From: Polynucleobacter acidiphobus
GTDB taxonomy: Bacteria; Pseudomonadota; Gammaproteobacteria; Burkholderiales; Burkholderiaceae
Length of the DNA: 64,000 nucleotides
Assembly (NCBI RefSeq): GCF_003065385.1
Contig: NZ_CP023277.1
Location: 1,266,829-1,330,828, forward strand
Reading direction: 5' to 3'
A program made the translations under genes and the position numbers. A model generated the notes under the pieces. It was not told where the DNA came from, made no database searches, and saw only the letters and a list, made by a program, of their open reading frames with translations. Shown here piece after piece: positions 1 through 10,858 of this stretch (position 1 is the first letter of the stretch; each line of letters starts with the position of its first letter).

Positions 1-1596
1 TTGCGTTGCGTCAACCAGTTGCGCCCCCACTGAATTACCACCTTCGCATAAGAAGCCAAAGGTGCATCCTGAATGCTTTGCAATAAACTCTGCAAGGACA
101 TGCAAATCAGAGGCGTTGGGATGAGCAATCGCTAAGGATCCCAAGAATATTGCCTGCGGCTCAGGGCTCTCAAGTTTGGCATTGCCGAGTAACTGATCCG
201 CGATCGCTTGCGCCTGTGGAGAAACACTTTTCACAGAGAGGCCAGCTGGAGACTGAACAGATGTTGCTTGCGCAATTGCTTGGGCAATTTGCCCCAACTG
301 ATCAACCCATTCACTGGGCTTCGATTTGAGATGCGCAGCAATCGGCATGAGCCAATCGTTACCACCTGCATCGAGTCGATAGACCTTAAGACCCTGCTTG
401 GTAGCCGTGCGTATCCGAGCAGCAATCAGCGGCAGATCTTTGCGCAAATGACTACCAATCACCAATACACGTTTGAGTTCACTCAACTTCGCAATTGGCA
501 TACCCAACCAAGGAAGTGCAGCAGCTCCACGGGTATCGGTTTGGCGCAAGCGCGTCTCAATTTGATGACTTCCTAGACCGCGCATCACTTTTTGCAAGAG
601 GTAAAGCTCTTCTGCACTCGCGATGGGATGAGCCAGCGCCGCCAATGCTTGACTGCCATGCTGCTTCTGAATATCACTTAATGAGTGCACAACGTAATCG
701 AGGGCGGACTGCCAATCGGTCTCCAACCACTGCCCATTTTGTTTCACCATGGGGGTGGTTAAACGATCAGGGCTATTTAAGCCCTCGTACGCAAAGCGAT
801 CGCGGTCACTAATCCAGCACTCATTGATGGCCTCGTTCTCAAGCGCGACAACCCGCATCACATGATTGGCCTTCGTTTGTACGGTAGTGTTGGCACCGAC
901 AGCATCATGCGGACTGATCGAGCGCTTGCGGACCAACTCCCAAGTACGCGCGGCATACCGAAATGGCTTGCTGGTTAAGGCACCCACTGGGCAGATATCA
1001 ATCATATTTCCAGAGAGCTCAGAGTCAACCGTTTGCCCCACAAAAGTAGTGATCTCCGAATGCTCGCCACGGTTGATCATGCCAAGCTCCATCACACCAG
1101 CAACCTCTTGCCCAAAACGCACGCAGCGGGTGCAGTGAATGCAACGCGACATCTCTTCCATGGAAATGAGTGGTCCAACATTTTTATGGAAAACCACACG
1201 CTTCTCTTCTTTATAGCGCGAACTGGATTTACCGTAGCCAACTGCTAAATCTTGTAATTGGCATTCACCACCCTGATCGCAAATCGGGCAATCCAAGGGA
1301 TGGTTAATCAATAAGAACTCCATCACCGACTTTTGCGCCTCAACAGCCTTCGCCGAATGGGTAAATACCTTCATACCGGCCATCACGGGGGTGGCACATG
1401 CCGGTAGCGGCTTAGGCGCCTTCTCGACTTCAACCAAACACATCCGGCAGTTTGCGGCGATGCTCAGTTTCTTGTGATAGCAAAAATGGGGAACATAGGT
1501 GCCTAGTTTATTGGTGGCATGCATCACCATCGAGCCCTGTGGCACCTCAACGGGCTTACCATCGACATGGATCTCAATCATGTTCACCGTGCTCAT
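1..1596 (-). CDS. nuoG: NADH-quinone oxidoreductase subunit G (3' part cut by window edge)
   Basis: Peripheral-arm iron-sulfur subunit of respiratory complex I. The frame is open for 532 codons from the ATG at 1596 to base 1 without a stop, so the C-terminal part lies outside the window. Visible in order: an N-terminal [2Fe-2S] ferredoxin domain (CRMCLVEVE), the H-x3-C-x2-C-x5-C region (HPLDCPICDQGGEC), a [4Fe-4S] ferredoxin pair (SRCIHCTRCVRF and later CPVGAL), then the start of the molybdopterin-oxidoreductase-like domain. The start lies 3 nt past the nuoF stop codon, and the gene is last of the visible nuo genes. Family assignment is secure; only the length is unknown. Confidence 0.96.
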   Translation of the reverse strand, partial: MSTVNMIEIHVDGKPVEVPQGSMVMHATNKLGTYVPHFCYHKKLSIAANCRMCLVEVEKAPKPLPACATPVMAGMKVFTHSAKAVEAQKSVMEFLLINHPLDCPICDQGGECQLQDLAVGYGKSSSRYKEEKRVVFHKNVGPLISMEEMSRCIHCTRCVRFGQEVAGVMELGMINRGEHSEITTFVGQTVDSELSGNMIDICPVGALTSKPFRYAARTWELVRKRSISPHDAVGANTTVQTKANHVMRVVALENEAINECWISDRDRFAYEGLNSPDRLTTPMVKQNGQWLETDWQSALDYVVHSLSDIQKQHGSQALAALAHPIASAEELYLLQKVMRGLGSHQIETRLRQTDTRGAAALPWLGMPIAKLSELKRVLVIGSHLRKDLPLIAARIRTATKQGLKVYRLDAGGNDWLMPIAAHLKSKPSEWVDQLGQIAQAIAQATSVQSPAGLSVKSVSPQAQAIADQLLGNAKLESPEPQAIFLGSLAIAHPNASDLHVLAEFIAKHSGCTFGFLCEGGNSVGAQLVDATQ

Positions 1597-1598
1597 GA

Positions 1599-2903
1599 TT
1601 AGGCAGCCTTTGCAAATGAAGAAACCATGCAATGCTTGTGCTCAACATGGTAGGCAAACTCATCCATGTAGTGCTTGAGCATTCCTTGCACTGGCATCGC
1701 CGCCGCATCACCTAAGGCACAGATGGTCCGCCCTTGAATATTTCCGGCAACGTCTTTGAGAAGATCCAAATCCTCTGGACGACCTTGGCCATGTTCAATA
1801 CGGTTAACGATACGCCAGAGCCAACCCGTGCCCTCGCGGCATGGGGTGCATTGGCCACATGACTCTTCGTGATAGAAATACGAGAGACGCAGGAGTGAAC
1901 GCACCATGCAACGGGTCTCATCCATCACGATCACCGCCCCCGAACCAAGCATCGACCCAGCCTTGGAGATCGCGTCGTAATCCATGGTGATATCCATCAT
2001 GATCTTGCCAGGCAAGACCGGCGCTGATGATCCGCCAGGGATTACGGCTTTGAGCTGTTTGCCATTGCGCATTCCACCCGCCAACTTCAATAACTCTGCA
2101 AAGGGCGTGCCGAGTGGAACTTCATAGTTACCTGGGTAAGTAACGTCGCCTGATACGGAGAAGATCTTGGTGCCGCCATTATTAGGCTTACCTAATTTGA
2201 GATAGGCCTCTGCACCGATGGCCAGAATAAATGGCACGGCTGCAAAGGTCTCGGTGTTGTTAATGGTCGTTGGCTTGCCATATAGACCAAAGTTGGCTGG
2301 AAATGGTGGCTTAAAGCGCGGCTGCCCTTTTTTTCCTTCAAGGGACTCTAAGAGCGCAGTCTCTTCTCCGCAAATATAGGCACCAAAGCCTGGGGCGGCA
2401 TGCAACTGGAAGCTAAATTCCGTTCCTAAAATTTTCTCTCCAAGATAGCCCGCGGCATGTGCCTCCTCAAGAGCCTCTTCAAAGCGCTCATAGACCTCCC
2501 AGATCTCGCCATGAATGTAGTTATATCCCGTTGAGATTCCCATCGCGTAGGCGCCGATGATCATGCCTTCAATCAATGCATGGGGGTTATAGCGCATGAT
2601 GTCACGGTCTTTGAATGTGCCGGGCTCACCTTCATCGCTATTACAAACCAAATATTTATTGCCGTTGTAGTTCTTAGGCATGAAGCTCCACTTCAAGCCC
2701 GTTGGAAATCCAGCACCACCGCGGCCACGCAAGGACGATGCTTTGACTTCCGCAATCACGGCATCCGGGGTAATTTTTTCGTTCAGAATCCGGCGTAGCT
2801 GTTGATAACCGCCGCGCGCCTCATAGTCTTTGAGATGCCAGTTCTTACCATCTAGGCCAGCCAAAATTAAGGGCTTGATGTGACGACTATGCAAACTGGT
2901 CAT
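1599..2903 (-). CDS. nuoF: NADH-quinone oxidoreductase subunit F
   Basis: Complex I subunit that binds NADH and FMN and oxidises NADH in the cytoplasmic arm. The 434 residues are the usual length. The glycine-rich nucleotide site [12 protein letters not shown] is at about residues 61-72. The N3 [4Fe-4S] ligands are seen as ESCGQCTPC (C349, C352, C355) plus C395 in RTICALGD. It overlaps nuoE by 4 bp (ATGA), so the two are translationally coupled. A second NuoF-type domain occurs in the formate dehydrogenase beta subunit near 47 kb; the two are clearly distinct paralogues. Confidence 0.98.
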   Translation of the reverse strand: MTSLHSRHIKPLILAGLDGKNWHLKDYEARGGYQQLRRILNEKITPDAVIAEVKASSLRGRGGAGFPTGLKWSFMPKNYNGNKYLVCNSDEGEPGTFKDRDIMRYNPHALIEGMIIGAYAMGISTGYNYIHGEIWEVYERFEEALEEAHAAGYLGEKILGTEFSFQLHAAPGFGAYICGEETALLESLEGKKGQPRFKPPFPANFGLYGKPTTINNTETFAAVPFILAIGAEAYLKLGKPNNGGTKIFSVSGDVTYPGNYEVPLGTPFAELLKLAGGMRNGKQLKAVIPGGSSAPVLPGKIMMDITMDYDAISKAGSMLGSGAVIVMDETRCMVRSLLRLSYFYHEESCGQCTPCREGTGWLWRIVNRIEHGQGRPEDLDLLKDVAGNIQGRTICALGDAAAMPVQGMLKHYMDEFAYHVEHKHCMVSSFAKAA

Positions 2904-3415
2904 ACGCTCCCCCCTTTTGCTTGCGCATTCAACTCATCCAATAAGGCGTCGATCTTTTCTTGGGTCATAAAACTGCACATCCGGTGGTTGTTCACCAACA
3001 TCACAGGTGAGTCGCCACAGGCACCCATGCACTCGCCCTCTTTCAAGGTGAAAGTTCCGCAGGGCGTGGTCTCATTAAAGTTAATCCCGAGTTTTTTCTT
3101 GAGGTAGTCAGCCGCTTCTTCGCCATGCGTTAACTGACAAGGTAAATTGGTACACACAACCAGTTTGAACTTACCAATCGGCTTGGTCTCATACATGTTG
3201 TAGAAGGTCGCCACTTCCTCAACCGCAATCTTAGGCATCTCCAGAATTTGTGCAACTTCCGCAATGATCTCGGGGGAGACCCAACCATGCTCTTCTTGTG
3301 CGGCAATTAGGCATGCCATCACTGCCGATTGTTTTTGCTCAGACGGATACTTCGCAATATTGCGATCCATTTGAGCTCGAGTCTTAGCAGAAAAAAGGGA
3401 TTGGACTGTCATCAT
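2900..3415 (-). CDS. nuoE: NADH-quinone oxidoreductase subunit E
   Basis: Thioredoxin-fold [2Fe-2S] subunit of complex I, 171 residues. The four cluster ligands are visible as C88, C93, C129 and C133 (CTNLPC and CMGAC). The N-terminal helical part ([18 protein letters not shown]) is typical of the family. It starts with two consecutive ATG codons, either of which could be used. It lies 3 nt downstream of nuoD and overlaps nuoF by 4 bp. Confidence 0.98.
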   Translation of the reverse strand: MMTVQSLFSAKTRAQMDRNIAKYPSEQKQSAVMACLIAAQEEHGWVSPEIIAEVAQILEMPKIAVEEVATFYNMYETKPIGKFKLVVCTNLPCQLTHGEEAADYLKKKLGINFNETTPCGTFTLKEGECMGACGDSPVMLVNNHRMCSFMTQEKIDALLDELNAQAKGGSV

Positions 3416-3418
3416 GAT

Positions 3419-4672
3419 TTATCGATCGATCTCACCAAACACAATGTCTTGGGTCCCAATGATAGTGACCGCATCCGCAATCATGTGACCGCGTGACATC
3501 TCATCCATGGCTGCTAAATGAGCAAAGCCAGGAGCCCGAATCTTTAAGCGGTAAGGTTTGTTGGCACCATCCGAAATGGCGTAAATCCCGAACTCACCCT
3601 TTGGGTGCTCTACTGCTGCATACGCCTCACCGGCAGGCACATGAATCCCTTCGGTAAAGAGCTTGAAGTGATGAATCAACTCTTCCATATTGGTTTTCAT
3701 ATCAACGCGCTTTGGAGGAGCTACCTTGTGGTTATCGCTCATCACTGGGCCTGGATTAGCACGCAACCACTTCACACACTGCTGAATAATGCGATTGGAT
3801 TGACGCATCTCTTCCATACGCACTAAATATCGGTCGTAGCTATCGCCATTCACTCCCACTGGAATATCAAAATCCAACTGGTCATAGACTTCATAAGGCT
3901 GCTTCTTGCGCAAGTCCCAAGCAAAACCGGAGCCACGCAACATCGGGCCAGTAAAGCCCATCTGCAGAGCTCGCTCAGGCGAGACCACACCGATACCCAC
4001 TAAACGCTGCTTCCAAATACGGTTATCGGTTAAGAGATTGTTGTACTCATCTACATTCGCTGGAAAGCGATTACTAAAGTCTTCAATGAAATCCAATAAT
4101 GATCCGCTACGGCTCTCATTTAAGCGCTTCACCGCCTGCTCACTCCGAATCGCGGACTTGGCGTATTGCGGCATCTTCTCAGGCAAATCGCGATAGACGC
4201 CGCCGGGACGATAGTAGGCTGCATGCATCCGAGCACCGGATACCGCCTCATACATATCGAAGATATCCTCACGATCACGGAAAGCATATAAGAAGATCGC
4301 CATCGCACCAACGTCGAGACCGTGGCAGCCAACCCAGAGCAAGTGATTGAGTAGACGGGTGAGCTCATCAAACATTACGCGGATGTATTGAGCACGCACT
4401 GGTACGTCGACATCCAAGAGTTTCTCGATGGCCATCACATAGGCGTGCTCGTTAACCATCATCGATACATAATCGAGACGATCCATATACGGCACACTCT
4501 GAATCCAAGTCCGGGTCTCGGCGAGTTTTTCGGTCGCGCGATGCAATAAGCCAATATGCGGATCGGCGCGTTGGATTACCTCGCCGTCGAGCTCCAGCAC
4601 TAAACGCAATACACCGTGAGCCGCAGGATGCTGGGGGCCAAAGTTGAGGGTGTAGTTCTTAATCTCAGCCAT
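3419..4672 (-). CDS. nuoD: NADH-quinone oxidoreductase subunit D
   Basis: 49-kDa-type subunit of complex I that forms the quinone pocket with NuoB. It has 417 residues, the normal length of the unfused form. The N-terminus [14 protein letters not shown] and the C-terminal [25 protein letters not shown] are family signatures. It overlaps the end of nuoC by 8 bp. NuoC and NuoD are separate proteins here, unlike the fused NuoCD of Escherichia coli. Confidence 0.98.
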   Translation of the reverse strand: MAEIKNYTLNFGPQHPAAHGVLRLVLELDGEVIQRADPHIGLLHRATEKLAETRTWIQSVPYMDRLDYVSMMVNEHAYVMAIEKLLDVDVPVRAQYIRVMFDELTRLLNHLLWVGCHGLDVGAMAIFLYAFRDREDIFDMYEAVSGARMHAAYYRPGGVYRDLPEKMPQYAKSAIRSEQAVKRLNESRSGSLLDFIEDFSNRFPANVDEYNNLLTDNRIWKQRLVGIGVVSPERALQMGFTGPMLRGSGFAWDLRKKQPYEVYDQLDFDIPVGVNGDSYDRYLVRMEEMRQSNRIIQQCVKWLRANPGPVMSDNHKVAPPKRVDMKTNMEELIHHFKLFTEGIHVPAGEAYAAVEHPKGEFGIYAISDGANKPYRLKIRAPGFAHLAAMDEMSRGHMIADAVTIIGTQDIVFGEIDR

Positions 4673-5270
4673 TTGCTAAGCCACCGTATTGTTCTTCACG
4701 AATCACGCGTGGGGTTACTTCACGCGGATCAATCGTAACTGGCTGATACACCACCCGCTTTAACTCCGGGTCATAGCGCATCTCGACGTGGCCCGAGATT
4801 GGGAAATCCTTACGGAATGGATGACCAATAAAGCCGTAGTCGGTCAAGATACGACGCAAATCCTCATGGCCATCGAACAAGATACCAAAGAGATCAAAGG
4901 CTTCACGCTCAAACCAATTGGCCGAGTTCCAAATGGGAACCATCGATGCCACCAAGGGGTAGTCATCGTCTGGGGCAAATACCCGAATGCGCAGACGTTG
5001 GTTATGCTTGATAGACAGTAAGTGGCTAACCACCGCAAAGCGAGGTCCGCTCCAGGTACCATCGGCATAGTCTTTGTAATCAACTCCACATAAATCAATG
5101 AGTTGCTCAAACGCTAAGCTAGGATCGTCTCGCAATAATTTGGCTGACTCCGCATACGTTGCGTGATGCAACACGATGGTCAACTCGCGATGATCGATCG
5201 TGGCACTCTGAATACGGTTTCCCAAAACACGATCAAGTTGCAAACGAAGTTGTTCGAGGCGATCACTCAT
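4665..5270 (-). CDS. nuoC: NADH-quinone oxidoreductase subunit C
   Basis: 30-kDa-type structural subunit of the complex I peripheral arm. The open frame reaches up to 5306, but the ATG at 5270 (MSDRLEQL) is preferred. It begins just after the nuoB stop (5272), has a GAGGAAGGG Shine-Dalgarno-like stretch upstream, and gives about 201 residues. The family signature is seen in [17 protein letters not shown], followed by [19 protein letters not shown]. The longer start would overlap the nuoB C-terminus by 35 bp. Confidence 0.95.
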   Translation of the reverse strand: MSDRLEQLRLQLDRVLGNRIQSATIDHRELTIVLHHATYAESAKLLRDDPSLAFEQLIDLCGVDYKDYADGTWSGPRFAVVSHLLSIKHNQRLRIRVFAPDDDYPLVASMVPIWNSANWFEREAFDLFGILFDGHEDLRRILTDYGFIGHPFRKDFPISGHVEMRYDPELKRVVYQPVTIDPREVTPRVIREEQYGGLANG

Positions 5271-5271
5271 C

Positions 5272-5754
5272 TCAACCCTTCCTCGCAATGGTGCTGGTCC
5301 GACCAATCTTGGCCTGCAACTGAATAATGCCGTAGATCAAGGCTTCTGCCGTTGGTGGACAACCTGGCACATACACATCCACTGGGACAATGCGATCACA
5401 ACCGCGTACCACCGAGTAAGAGTAGTGATAATAGCCGCCGCCATTCGCACATGAACCCATCGATATCACCCAACGCGGTTCTGGCATTTGGTCGTAGACC
5501 TTGCGCAAGGCTGGAGCCATCTTGTTGCATAAGGTGCCTGCCACAATCATCAAATCGGATTGGCGGGGCGATGGACGGAATACCACTCCAAAACGATCGA
5601 GGTCGTAGCGCGATGCGCCCGCATGCATCATCTCAACTGCGCAACAAGCCAAACCAAAGGTCATCGGCCAAAGCGATCCGGTTCTGGTCCAATTGATTAA
5701 CTGGTCAGCCGAGGTCGTTACAAAACCTTGTTTTAGAACACCTTCAAGTGCCAT
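5272..5754 (-). CDS. nuoB: NADH-quinone oxidoreductase subunit B
   Basis: PSST-type subunit carrying cluster N2, the last iron-sulfur centre before quinone. It has 160 residues. The ligands are visible as the adjacent pair C37-C38 ([10 protein letters not shown]), C102 (GSCANGGG) and C132 (VPGCPP). It lies 6 nt downstream of nuoA and directly upstream of nuoC. Confidence 0.98.
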   Translation of the reverse strand: MALEGVLKQGFVTTSADQLINWTRTGSLWPMTFGLACCAVEMMHAGASRYDLDRFGVVFRPSPRQSDLMIVAGTLCNKMAPALRKVYDQMPEPRWVISMGSCANGGGYYHYSYSVVRGCDRIVPVDVYVPGCPPTAEALIYGIIQLQAKIGRTSTIARKG

Positions 5755-5760
5755 CGACGT

Positions 5761-6120
5761 CTACTCCCAATCCAGGGCGCCCTTTTTCCAGATATAAGCA
5801 AAACCAACGATAAACTCAAGGAGGAAAATTGCCATCGCAATGTAACCTTCCCAGCCAATATCCCTTAAGGCAACGCCCCAAGGAAATAAAAATGCGGTTT
5901 CGAGATCAAACAGGATAAAAAGGATGGCGACCAGGTAGTAGCGCACATCGAATTTCATACGAGCATCTTCAAAGGCTTCAAAGCCGCACTCGTATGGGGA
6001 ATCTTTTTCTGAATAAGGTTTGGAGGGGGCTAAAACTTTACCCAAGACAATGGGGGCAAGACCGACGCCGATACCGACAAGAATAAACAACAGTACTGGG
6101 AAGTAATTTGAAAGGTTCAA
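5761..6120 (-). CDS. nuoA: NADH-quinone oxidoreductase subunit A (TTG start)
   Basis: Small membrane subunit of complex I, 119 residues, with three hydrophobic segments (residues about 5-28, 63-85 and 90-110) and the conserved loop [32 protein letters not shown]. The first possible start is a TTG at 6120: an in-frame TAG lies three codons upstream, and no ATG begins a full-length protein. AGGA lies 9 nt before the TTG. As the first nuo gene with a weak start codon it may limit expression of the operon (inference). The 112 bp up to tRNA-Leu hold no other gene. Confidence 0.96.
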   Translation of the reverse strand: MNLSNYFPVLLFILVGIGVGLAPIVLGKVLAPSKPYSEKDSPYECGFEAFEDARMKFDVRYYLVAILFILFDLETAFLFPWGVALRDIGWEGYIAMAIFLLEFIVGFAYIWKKGALDWE

Positions 6121-6232
6121 CTTCTTCTATCCTGTGTCAGATTTCCAAACGTTCGAATTATCAACGACTTTCATTTTGGGATTCTTGATTTACAGCAATA
6201 AGACAAGAATTCCCGACCAAACTAATCCACTT

Positions 6233-6317
6233 TGGTGCCGACGGCGAGACTCGAACTCGCACAGCCTAAGCCACTACCCCCTCAAGATAGCGTGTCTACC
6301 AATTTCACCACGTCGGC
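6233..6317 (-). tRNA. tRNA-Leu (anticodon GAG)
   Basis: An 85-nt class II tRNA with encoded CCA. The acceptor stem is GCCGACG/CGTCGGC. The anticodon stem CTATC/GGTAG encloses the loop TTGAGGG, giving anticodon GAG, which reads CUC/CUU. The long variable arm and the T-arm GTTCGAGTC are present. It lies between secG and nuoA, so it may be cut from a secG-tRNA-nuo transcript. Confidence 0.97.
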
Positions 6318-6357
6318 ATCTCGGAAAAGCCCTACAACAACCCTCAATTCTACCGCA

Positions 6358-6380
6358 TTGCACCTTCCAAAAAGGTGCAA
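6358..6380. other. Hairpin between secG and tRNA-Leu
   Basis: TTGCACCTT and AAGGTGCAA form a perfect 9-bp stem with a 5-nt loop, starting right after the secG stop codon. No T-run follows on the minus strand, so it is not a standard intrinsic terminator. A role in stabilising the secG 3' end or in processing before the tRNA is inference. Confidence 0.55.
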
Positions 6381-6381
6381 A

Positions 6382-6744
6382 TTAGCGAGGCACGACCGGC
6401 TTACCGGGTTCTGAACTTGCTCCATTTGCTGGAGTGGCGCCACCTTGCTGAGCAGGGGCTACAGTCGGCAAGGTTGAGTTGGATAAAACCCCTGACTCAA
6501 CAGGCTTTTTAGTGCCCAACCAGGTAATTCCTAGGGTGCTCACAAAAAAGATCACCGCAAAAATAGCGGTGGTACGCGAGAGAAAGTTTGAGGAGCCGGT
6601 TGCCCCAAATAAACTACCTGAGGAGCCCGAACCAAATGCTGCGCCCATATCAGCGCCCTTACCTTGCTGAATCAAGACCAAGCCAATAATGGCCAATGCA
6701 GAAACTACTTGCAGGACCACGAATAAAGTTTTAAGCCATTCCAT
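6382..6744 (-). CDS. secG: Protein-export membrane protein SecG
   Basis: Accessory subunit of the SecYEG translocon. The start was set at ATG 6744 (MEWLKTLFVVLQ), which has GGAGA 8 nt upstream; an earlier in-frame ATG at 6765 has weaker context. The protein has about 120 residues, with two membrane helices (about 5-25 and 53-73) joined by the conserved glycine/serine-rich loop QQGKGADMGAAFGSGSSG. The tail is rich in Pro, Ala and Gln. It follows tpiA by 36 bp. Confidence 0.96.
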   Translation of the reverse strand: MEWLKTLFVVLQVVSALAIIGLVLIQQGKGADMGAAFGSGSSGSLFGATGSSNFLSRTTAIFAVIFFVSTLGITWLGTKKPVESGVLSNSTLPTVAPAQQGGATPANGASSEPGKPVVPR

Positions 6745-6780
6745 TTCTGTTCTCCATATCGTCATTCATCATGCAATCCA

Positions 6781-7530
6781 TCACGCCCGACAGATTGCTA
6801 AAAACTCCTTGGCATCCAACGATGCGCCACCAACCAACGCCCCATCAATATCGGGCATGGCAAAAAGCTCCGTGGCGTTATCGGCCCGGACACTGCCTCC
6901 GTAAACAATCCCAATATGAGACGCCACATCATCATCAAACTCAGCCAGTTGCAAGCGAATCGCCCGGTGCATATCTTGGGCCATTTGCGCACTCGCAACC
7001 TTACCTGTCCCAATGGCCCAAATCGGCTCATACGCAATCAAGCAATCCACCAAGCGATCTTGCAGGGTGCTTACCTGACTGGCAACCTGTCGCCTCACCA
7101 CCTCGACTGCACGCCCAGAATTTCTCTCATCCGCTGTTTCACCAACGCAAATGATTGGGGTCAACTCATGATCTAAAGCCTGCTCTGCTTTGAGAGCGAT
7201 GCTCTCATTGGCCTCGCCGTACTGCATACGACGCTCCGAATGACCCACGATCACAAAGCGCACACCCATCTCCTGCAACATGCTCGCACTCACCTCACCT
7301 GTATATGGCCCAGACGCATAGGCCGATACATCTTGCGCCCCTAATTGAAGCTGCGAACTTCCCAAATAGTTACTGCATTCTTGCAAATACGGAAAGGGCA
7401 CACAGACACCAAAACGCCGACCTGCCGGCATGCCCTGCTGCATCTCTGTAGTGACCGTTTGCAACCAATCCCGATTACTGCGAACACTGCCATTCATCTT
7501 CCAATTGCCGATGACCGTCAATGCGCGCAT
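6781..7530 (-). CDS. tpiA: Triose-phosphate isomerase
   Basis: Glycolytic enzyme interconverting dihydroxyacetone phosphate and glyceraldehyde 3-phosphate. It has 249 residues. GNWKMNGS carries the catalytic lysine, IVGHSERR the catalytic histidine loop and AYEPIWAIGTGKVAS the catalytic glutamate and flexible loop 6. YGGSV is the phosphate-binding loop. It lies upstream of secG in the arrangement usual for betaproteobacteria. Confidence 0.98.
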   Translation of the reverse strand: MRALTVIGNWKMNGSVRSNRDWLQTVTTEMQQGMPAGRRFGVCVPFPYLQECSNYLGSSQLQLGAQDVSAYASGPYTGEVSASMLQEMGVRFVIVGHSERRMQYGEANESIALKAEQALDHELTPIICVGETADERNSGRAVEVVRRQVASQVSTLQDRLVDCLIAYEPIWAIGTGKVASAQMAQDMHRAIRLQLAEFDDDVASHIGIVYGGSVRADNATELFAMPDIDGALVGGASLDAKEFLAICRA

Positions 7531-7540
7531 AGCAACTCTC

Positions 7541-8539
7541 TTACACCGTTAACACAATTTTTCCGACATGCTCGCTAGATTCCATCAATCGATGCGCATC
7601 TGCGGCTTGCTCTAAGGAAAATGTTTTATAAATAACTGGCTTTAGTTGACCTGCGTTCAGCAAGGGCCACACCGTTTGATACAACTCTTTAGTAATTTGA
7701 TGCTTAAAGGCCACAGGTCTTGGACGCAAGGTCGATCCCGTAATGGTTAATCGGCGACGCAGTATTTGACCCGTATTCACTTCTGCCTTTGAGCCTCCCA
7801 TGATGGCAATAATCACAATACGACCATCATCGGCTAAACAATCAATCTCGCGCTGTAAGTAGGTACCGGTGACCATGTCCAAAATGACATCTACGCCCTT
7901 ACCATTAGTCGCCTTCTTAATTTCTTCTACAAAGTCTTGAGTTTTGTAGTTGATTGCAAGATCTGCGCCCAATTGCGTGCAAGCCGCACACTTTTCGTCG
8001 CTTCCTGCGGTCACAAATACCCGATGACCGAGTGCTTTAGCGATGAGAATAGCGGTCACACCAATACCACTCGAGCCGCCCTGCACTAGCAAAGTCTCAC
8101 CTTTACTCAGATGTCCACGTTGAAAGACATTGCTCCATACGGTAAAAAAGGTTTCTGGCAAAGACGCTGCCTCAATATCTGAAAAGCCTTTCGGATAGGG
8201 CAAACATTGCGCGATTGGGGCGGTACATAAATCGGCATATCCGCCACCCTGCACTAGTGCACAGGCTTTATCGCCCACCTTCAAACCAAAGGTGTTATCA
8301 GCGTGCGCAAGATCACCGCCAATGATCTCTCCGGCCACTTCAAGACCGGGGATATCGGATGCGCCTGGAGGAACGGGGTAATGCCCTTTTCGTTGCAAAA
8401 CATCCGGACGATTAATGCCGGCTGCCTTCACCCGAATTAAGACCTCGCCAGAGCCTGCGCTTGGCACAGCAGGATCTGGACGCTCTGCTTTGACCAACAT
8501 CTCTGGAGCGCCATACTCCCGAATCTCCATTACACGCAT
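7541..8539 (-). CDS. NAD(P)H-quinone oxidoreductase, zinc-independent MDR family
   Basis: 332-residue member of the medium-chain dehydrogenase/reductase superfamily, PIG3/quinone oxidoreductase branch. A GroES-like N-terminal domain (VLIRVKAAGINRPDVLQRKGHYPVPPG, split here for length) precedes a Rossmann domain with VQGGSSGIGVTAILIAKALG. No catalytic zinc cysteines are seen. The physiological electron acceptor cannot be told from sequence. It lies between pnp and tpiA on the same strand, 10 bp from tpiA. Confidence 0.9.
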   Translation of the reverse strand: MRVMEIREYGAPEMLVKAERPDPAVPSAGSGEVLIRVKAAGINRPDVLQRKGHYPVPPGASDIPGLEVAGEIIGGDLAHADNTFGLKVGDKACALVQGGGYADLCTAPIAQCLPYPKGFSDIEAASLPETFFTVWSNVFQRGHLSKGETLLVQGGSSGIGVTAILIAKALGHRVFVTAGSDEKCAACTQLGADLAINYKTQDFVEEIKKATNGKGVDVILDMVTGTYLQREIDCLADDGRIVIIAIMGGSKAEVNTGQILRRRLTITGSTLRPRPVAFKHQITKELYQTVWPLLNAGQLKPVIYKTFSLEQAADAHRLMESSEHVGKIVLTV

Positions 8540-8553
8540 CGCAATACTCCTGC

Positions 8554-10695
8554 TTAAACGGTCTCGTTTGGACTATCGCTTGCCTGCGTATCTGCCAAAC
8601 CAGACTCAGGGGTCAATAGCGCTTTCATCGATAAACGCAAACGACCACGCTCATCGGCTGCGAGTAATTTCACACGCACCACCTGACCCTCTTGCAAGAA
8701 GTCTTTGACATCCTTCACGCGCTCGGTTGAGATCTCAGAGATATGTAAGAGTCCATCTTTACCGGGCAGAATGTTGACGAGGGCACCAAACTCCAGCAAC
8801 TTCACAACGGGGCCTTCATAAACCTTACCAACTTCAGCTTCAGCGGTAATGCCTTCAATCTTAGCTTTAGCCAAGGCCATGCCTTCTGCACTGGTTGAGG
8901 CGATCGTGACCGTACCATCATCTTTAATATCAATGCTGCAACCGGTCTCTTTGGTAAGCGCCTGAATCGTTGCGCCGCCCTTACCAATCACTTCACGGAT
9001 CTTGTCTGGATGGATCTTAAAGGTCACCATGCGTGGTGCGTGCTCCGATAGCTCAGTGCGTACAGAACCCATCGCTTCTTGCATTTTGCTCAGAATATGC
9101 AAACGGCCTTCTTGAGCTTGTGCCAACGCAACCTGCATGATTTCTTTGGTAATGCCTTGGACCTTAATGTCCATCTGCAAAGCCGTAATCCCGTTGGCTG
9201 TACCAGCCACCTTAAAGTCCATATCGCCCAGGTGATCCTCATCACCCAAGATGTCGGTTAACACTGCAAAGCGATTGCCATCCAAGATGAGGCCCATGGC
9301 AACACCGGCCACATGCGCCTTCACTGGAACACCGGCATCCATCAGAGCTAAGCAGCCGCCGCAGACTGAAGCCATCGAGGATGAACCATTGGACTCGGTA
9401 ATCTCAGAAACCAAACGAATGCTGTACGCAAACTCTTCCATGCTTGGCAATACTGGTACTAAAGCACGCTTCGCTAAACGGCCGTGACCAATCTCACGAC
9501 GCTTGGGTGTGCCAACGCGACCGGTCTCACCCGTTGCAAATGGAGGCATGTTGTAGTGGAACATAAAGCGATCGCGGTACTCACCTTCGAGCGCGTCAAT
9601 GATTTGCTCATCGCGCGCAGTTCCAAGAGTTGCAACCACCAAGGCTTGCGTCTCACCACGGGTAAAGAGTGCAGAGCCGTGAGTGCGTGGTAATACGCCG
9701 TTGCGAATTTCAATGGGGCGTACAGTGCGAGTATCGCGGCCGTCAATACGTGGCTCACCATTGAGAATTTGGCTACGTACGATTTTTGCTTCGATCTCGA
9801 ACAAGAGATTACCAACTTCCACTTCATCCACTTCGCCGTCAGCAGCTAACTGGGTCATGACATTGGCAACCACTTCCTTGATCTTGGTGGAGCGAGCTTG
9901 CTTTTGACGAATTTGATACGCTTCGCGCAATGGGCCCTCTGCCAAGCTTTGTAACTTGGCAATTAAAGCTTCGTTCTTTGCTGCTGGCTTCCAATCCCAT
10001 TCGGGCTTACCGGCATCACGCACGAGTTCCTGGATCGCATTGATCGCGATCTGCGACTGCTCATGGCCGTATACAACTGCGCCTAACATAACGGCTTCAG
10101 ATAACTGTTGAGCCTCGGACTCCACCATCAATACTGCAGCTTGGGTACCGGCTACGATCAAATCGAGTTCGCTGGTCGCTTGCTCGCTACGATTGGGGTT
10201 GAGTAAATACTGACCGTCACGGTAACCAACGCGCGCCGCACCCATTGGGCCATTAAATGGAATGCCCGAAATCGCGAGCGCAGCAGACGATGCGATTAAG
10301 GCTGGAATATCGGCTGGCACATCTGGATTAATCGACATCACATGCACGACCACCTGAACTTCGTTATAAAAGCCTTCTGGGAACAATGGGCGGATCGGAC
10401 GATCAATCAGACGTGAGATTAAGGTCTCGCCTTCAGACGGACGCCCCTCGCGACGGAAGAATCCTCCAGGAATCTTGCCAGCAGAATAGGTCTTCTCGAT
10501 GTAGTCAACCGTTAAGGGGAAAAAGTCTTGACCCTCTTTGGCTGTTTTAGCACCGACTACCGTGGCAAGTACCACGGTGTCATCCATATTGAGAAGTACA
10601 GCACCACTGGATTGGCGAGCAATCTCACCGGTTTCCATGGTGACGGTGTGTTGGCCCCATTGAAACGTTTTCACAACTTTATGAAACATTGACAT
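8554..10695 (-). CDS. pnp: Polyribonucleotide nucleotidyltransferase (PNPase)
   Basis: Phosphorolytic 3'-5' exoribonuclease of RNA decay. The start was set at ATG 10695 ([14 protein letters not shown]), 8 nt after GGAG; the open frame extends to 10746, but that extension looks non-coding. About 713 residues carry two RNase PH domains, a KH domain ([20 protein letters not shown]) and a C-terminal S1 domain ([29 protein letters not shown], mentioned as two family blocks). A long hairpin upstream suggests the post-transcriptional autocontrol known for rpsO-pnp in Escherichia coli. Confidence 0.98.
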   Translation of the reverse strand: MSMFHKVVKTFQWGQHTVTMETGEIARQSSGAVLLNMDDTVVLATVVGAKTAKEGQDFFPLTVDYIEKTYSAGKIPGGFFRREGRPSEGETLISRLIDRPIRPLFPEGFYNEVQVVVHVMSINPDVPADIPALIASSAALAISGIPFNGPMGAARVGYRDGQYLLNPNRSEQATSELDLIVAGTQAAVLMVESEAQQLSEAVMLGAVVYGHEQSQIAINAIQELVRDAGKPEWDWKPAAKNEALIAKLQSLAEGPLREAYQIRQKQARSTKIKEVVANVMTQLAADGEVDEVEVGNLLFEIEAKIVRSQILNGEPRIDGRDTRTVRPIEIRNGVLPRTHGSALFTRGETQALVVATLGTARDEQIIDALEGEYRDRFMFHYNMPPFATGETGRVGTPKRREIGHGRLAKRALVPVLPSMEEFAYSIRLVSEITESNGSSSMASVCGGCLALMDAGVPVKAHVAGVAMGLILDGNRFAVLTDILGDEDHLGDMDFKVAGTANGITALQMDIKVQGITKEIMQVALAQAQEGRLHILSKMQEAMGSVRTELSEHAPRMVTFKIHPDKIREVIGKGGATIQALTKETGCSIDIKDDGTVTIASTSAEGMALAKAKIEGITAEAEVGKVYEGPVVKLLEFGALVNILPGKDGLLHISEISTERVKDVKDFLQEGQVVRVKLLAADERGRLRLSMKALLTPESGLADTQASDSPNETV

Positions 10696-10773
10696 ATTTT
10701 TTTCTCCAAACATACACACCGCGGATCCACAGCGCCGCGGTATCACTGGAGTGATTGCATGATGAACCCATGT

Positions 10774-10831
10774 GGGATGCCATTCCAGTGCGTCTCTTTT
10801 AAGAAGAAACGCATTGGAATGACACGATCCC
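10774..10831 (-). promoter_or_regulatory. Long imperfect hairpin in the rpsO-pnp intergenic leader
   Basis: CATTCCAGTGCGT (10781-10793) pairs with ACGCATTGGAATG (10809-10821), with one G-U pair. The stem extends inward (TCTT/AAGA) and outward, after an internal loop, through GGGAT/ATCCC. The result is a double-stranded rod about 25 bp long in the pnp leader with no U-run. In Escherichia coli an RNase III-cut hairpin in this location mediates pnp autoregulation. The same role here is inference from position and shape. Confidence 0.6.
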
Positions 10832-10858
10832 TAGAAGCCGGTCATCTTGAACCACTCA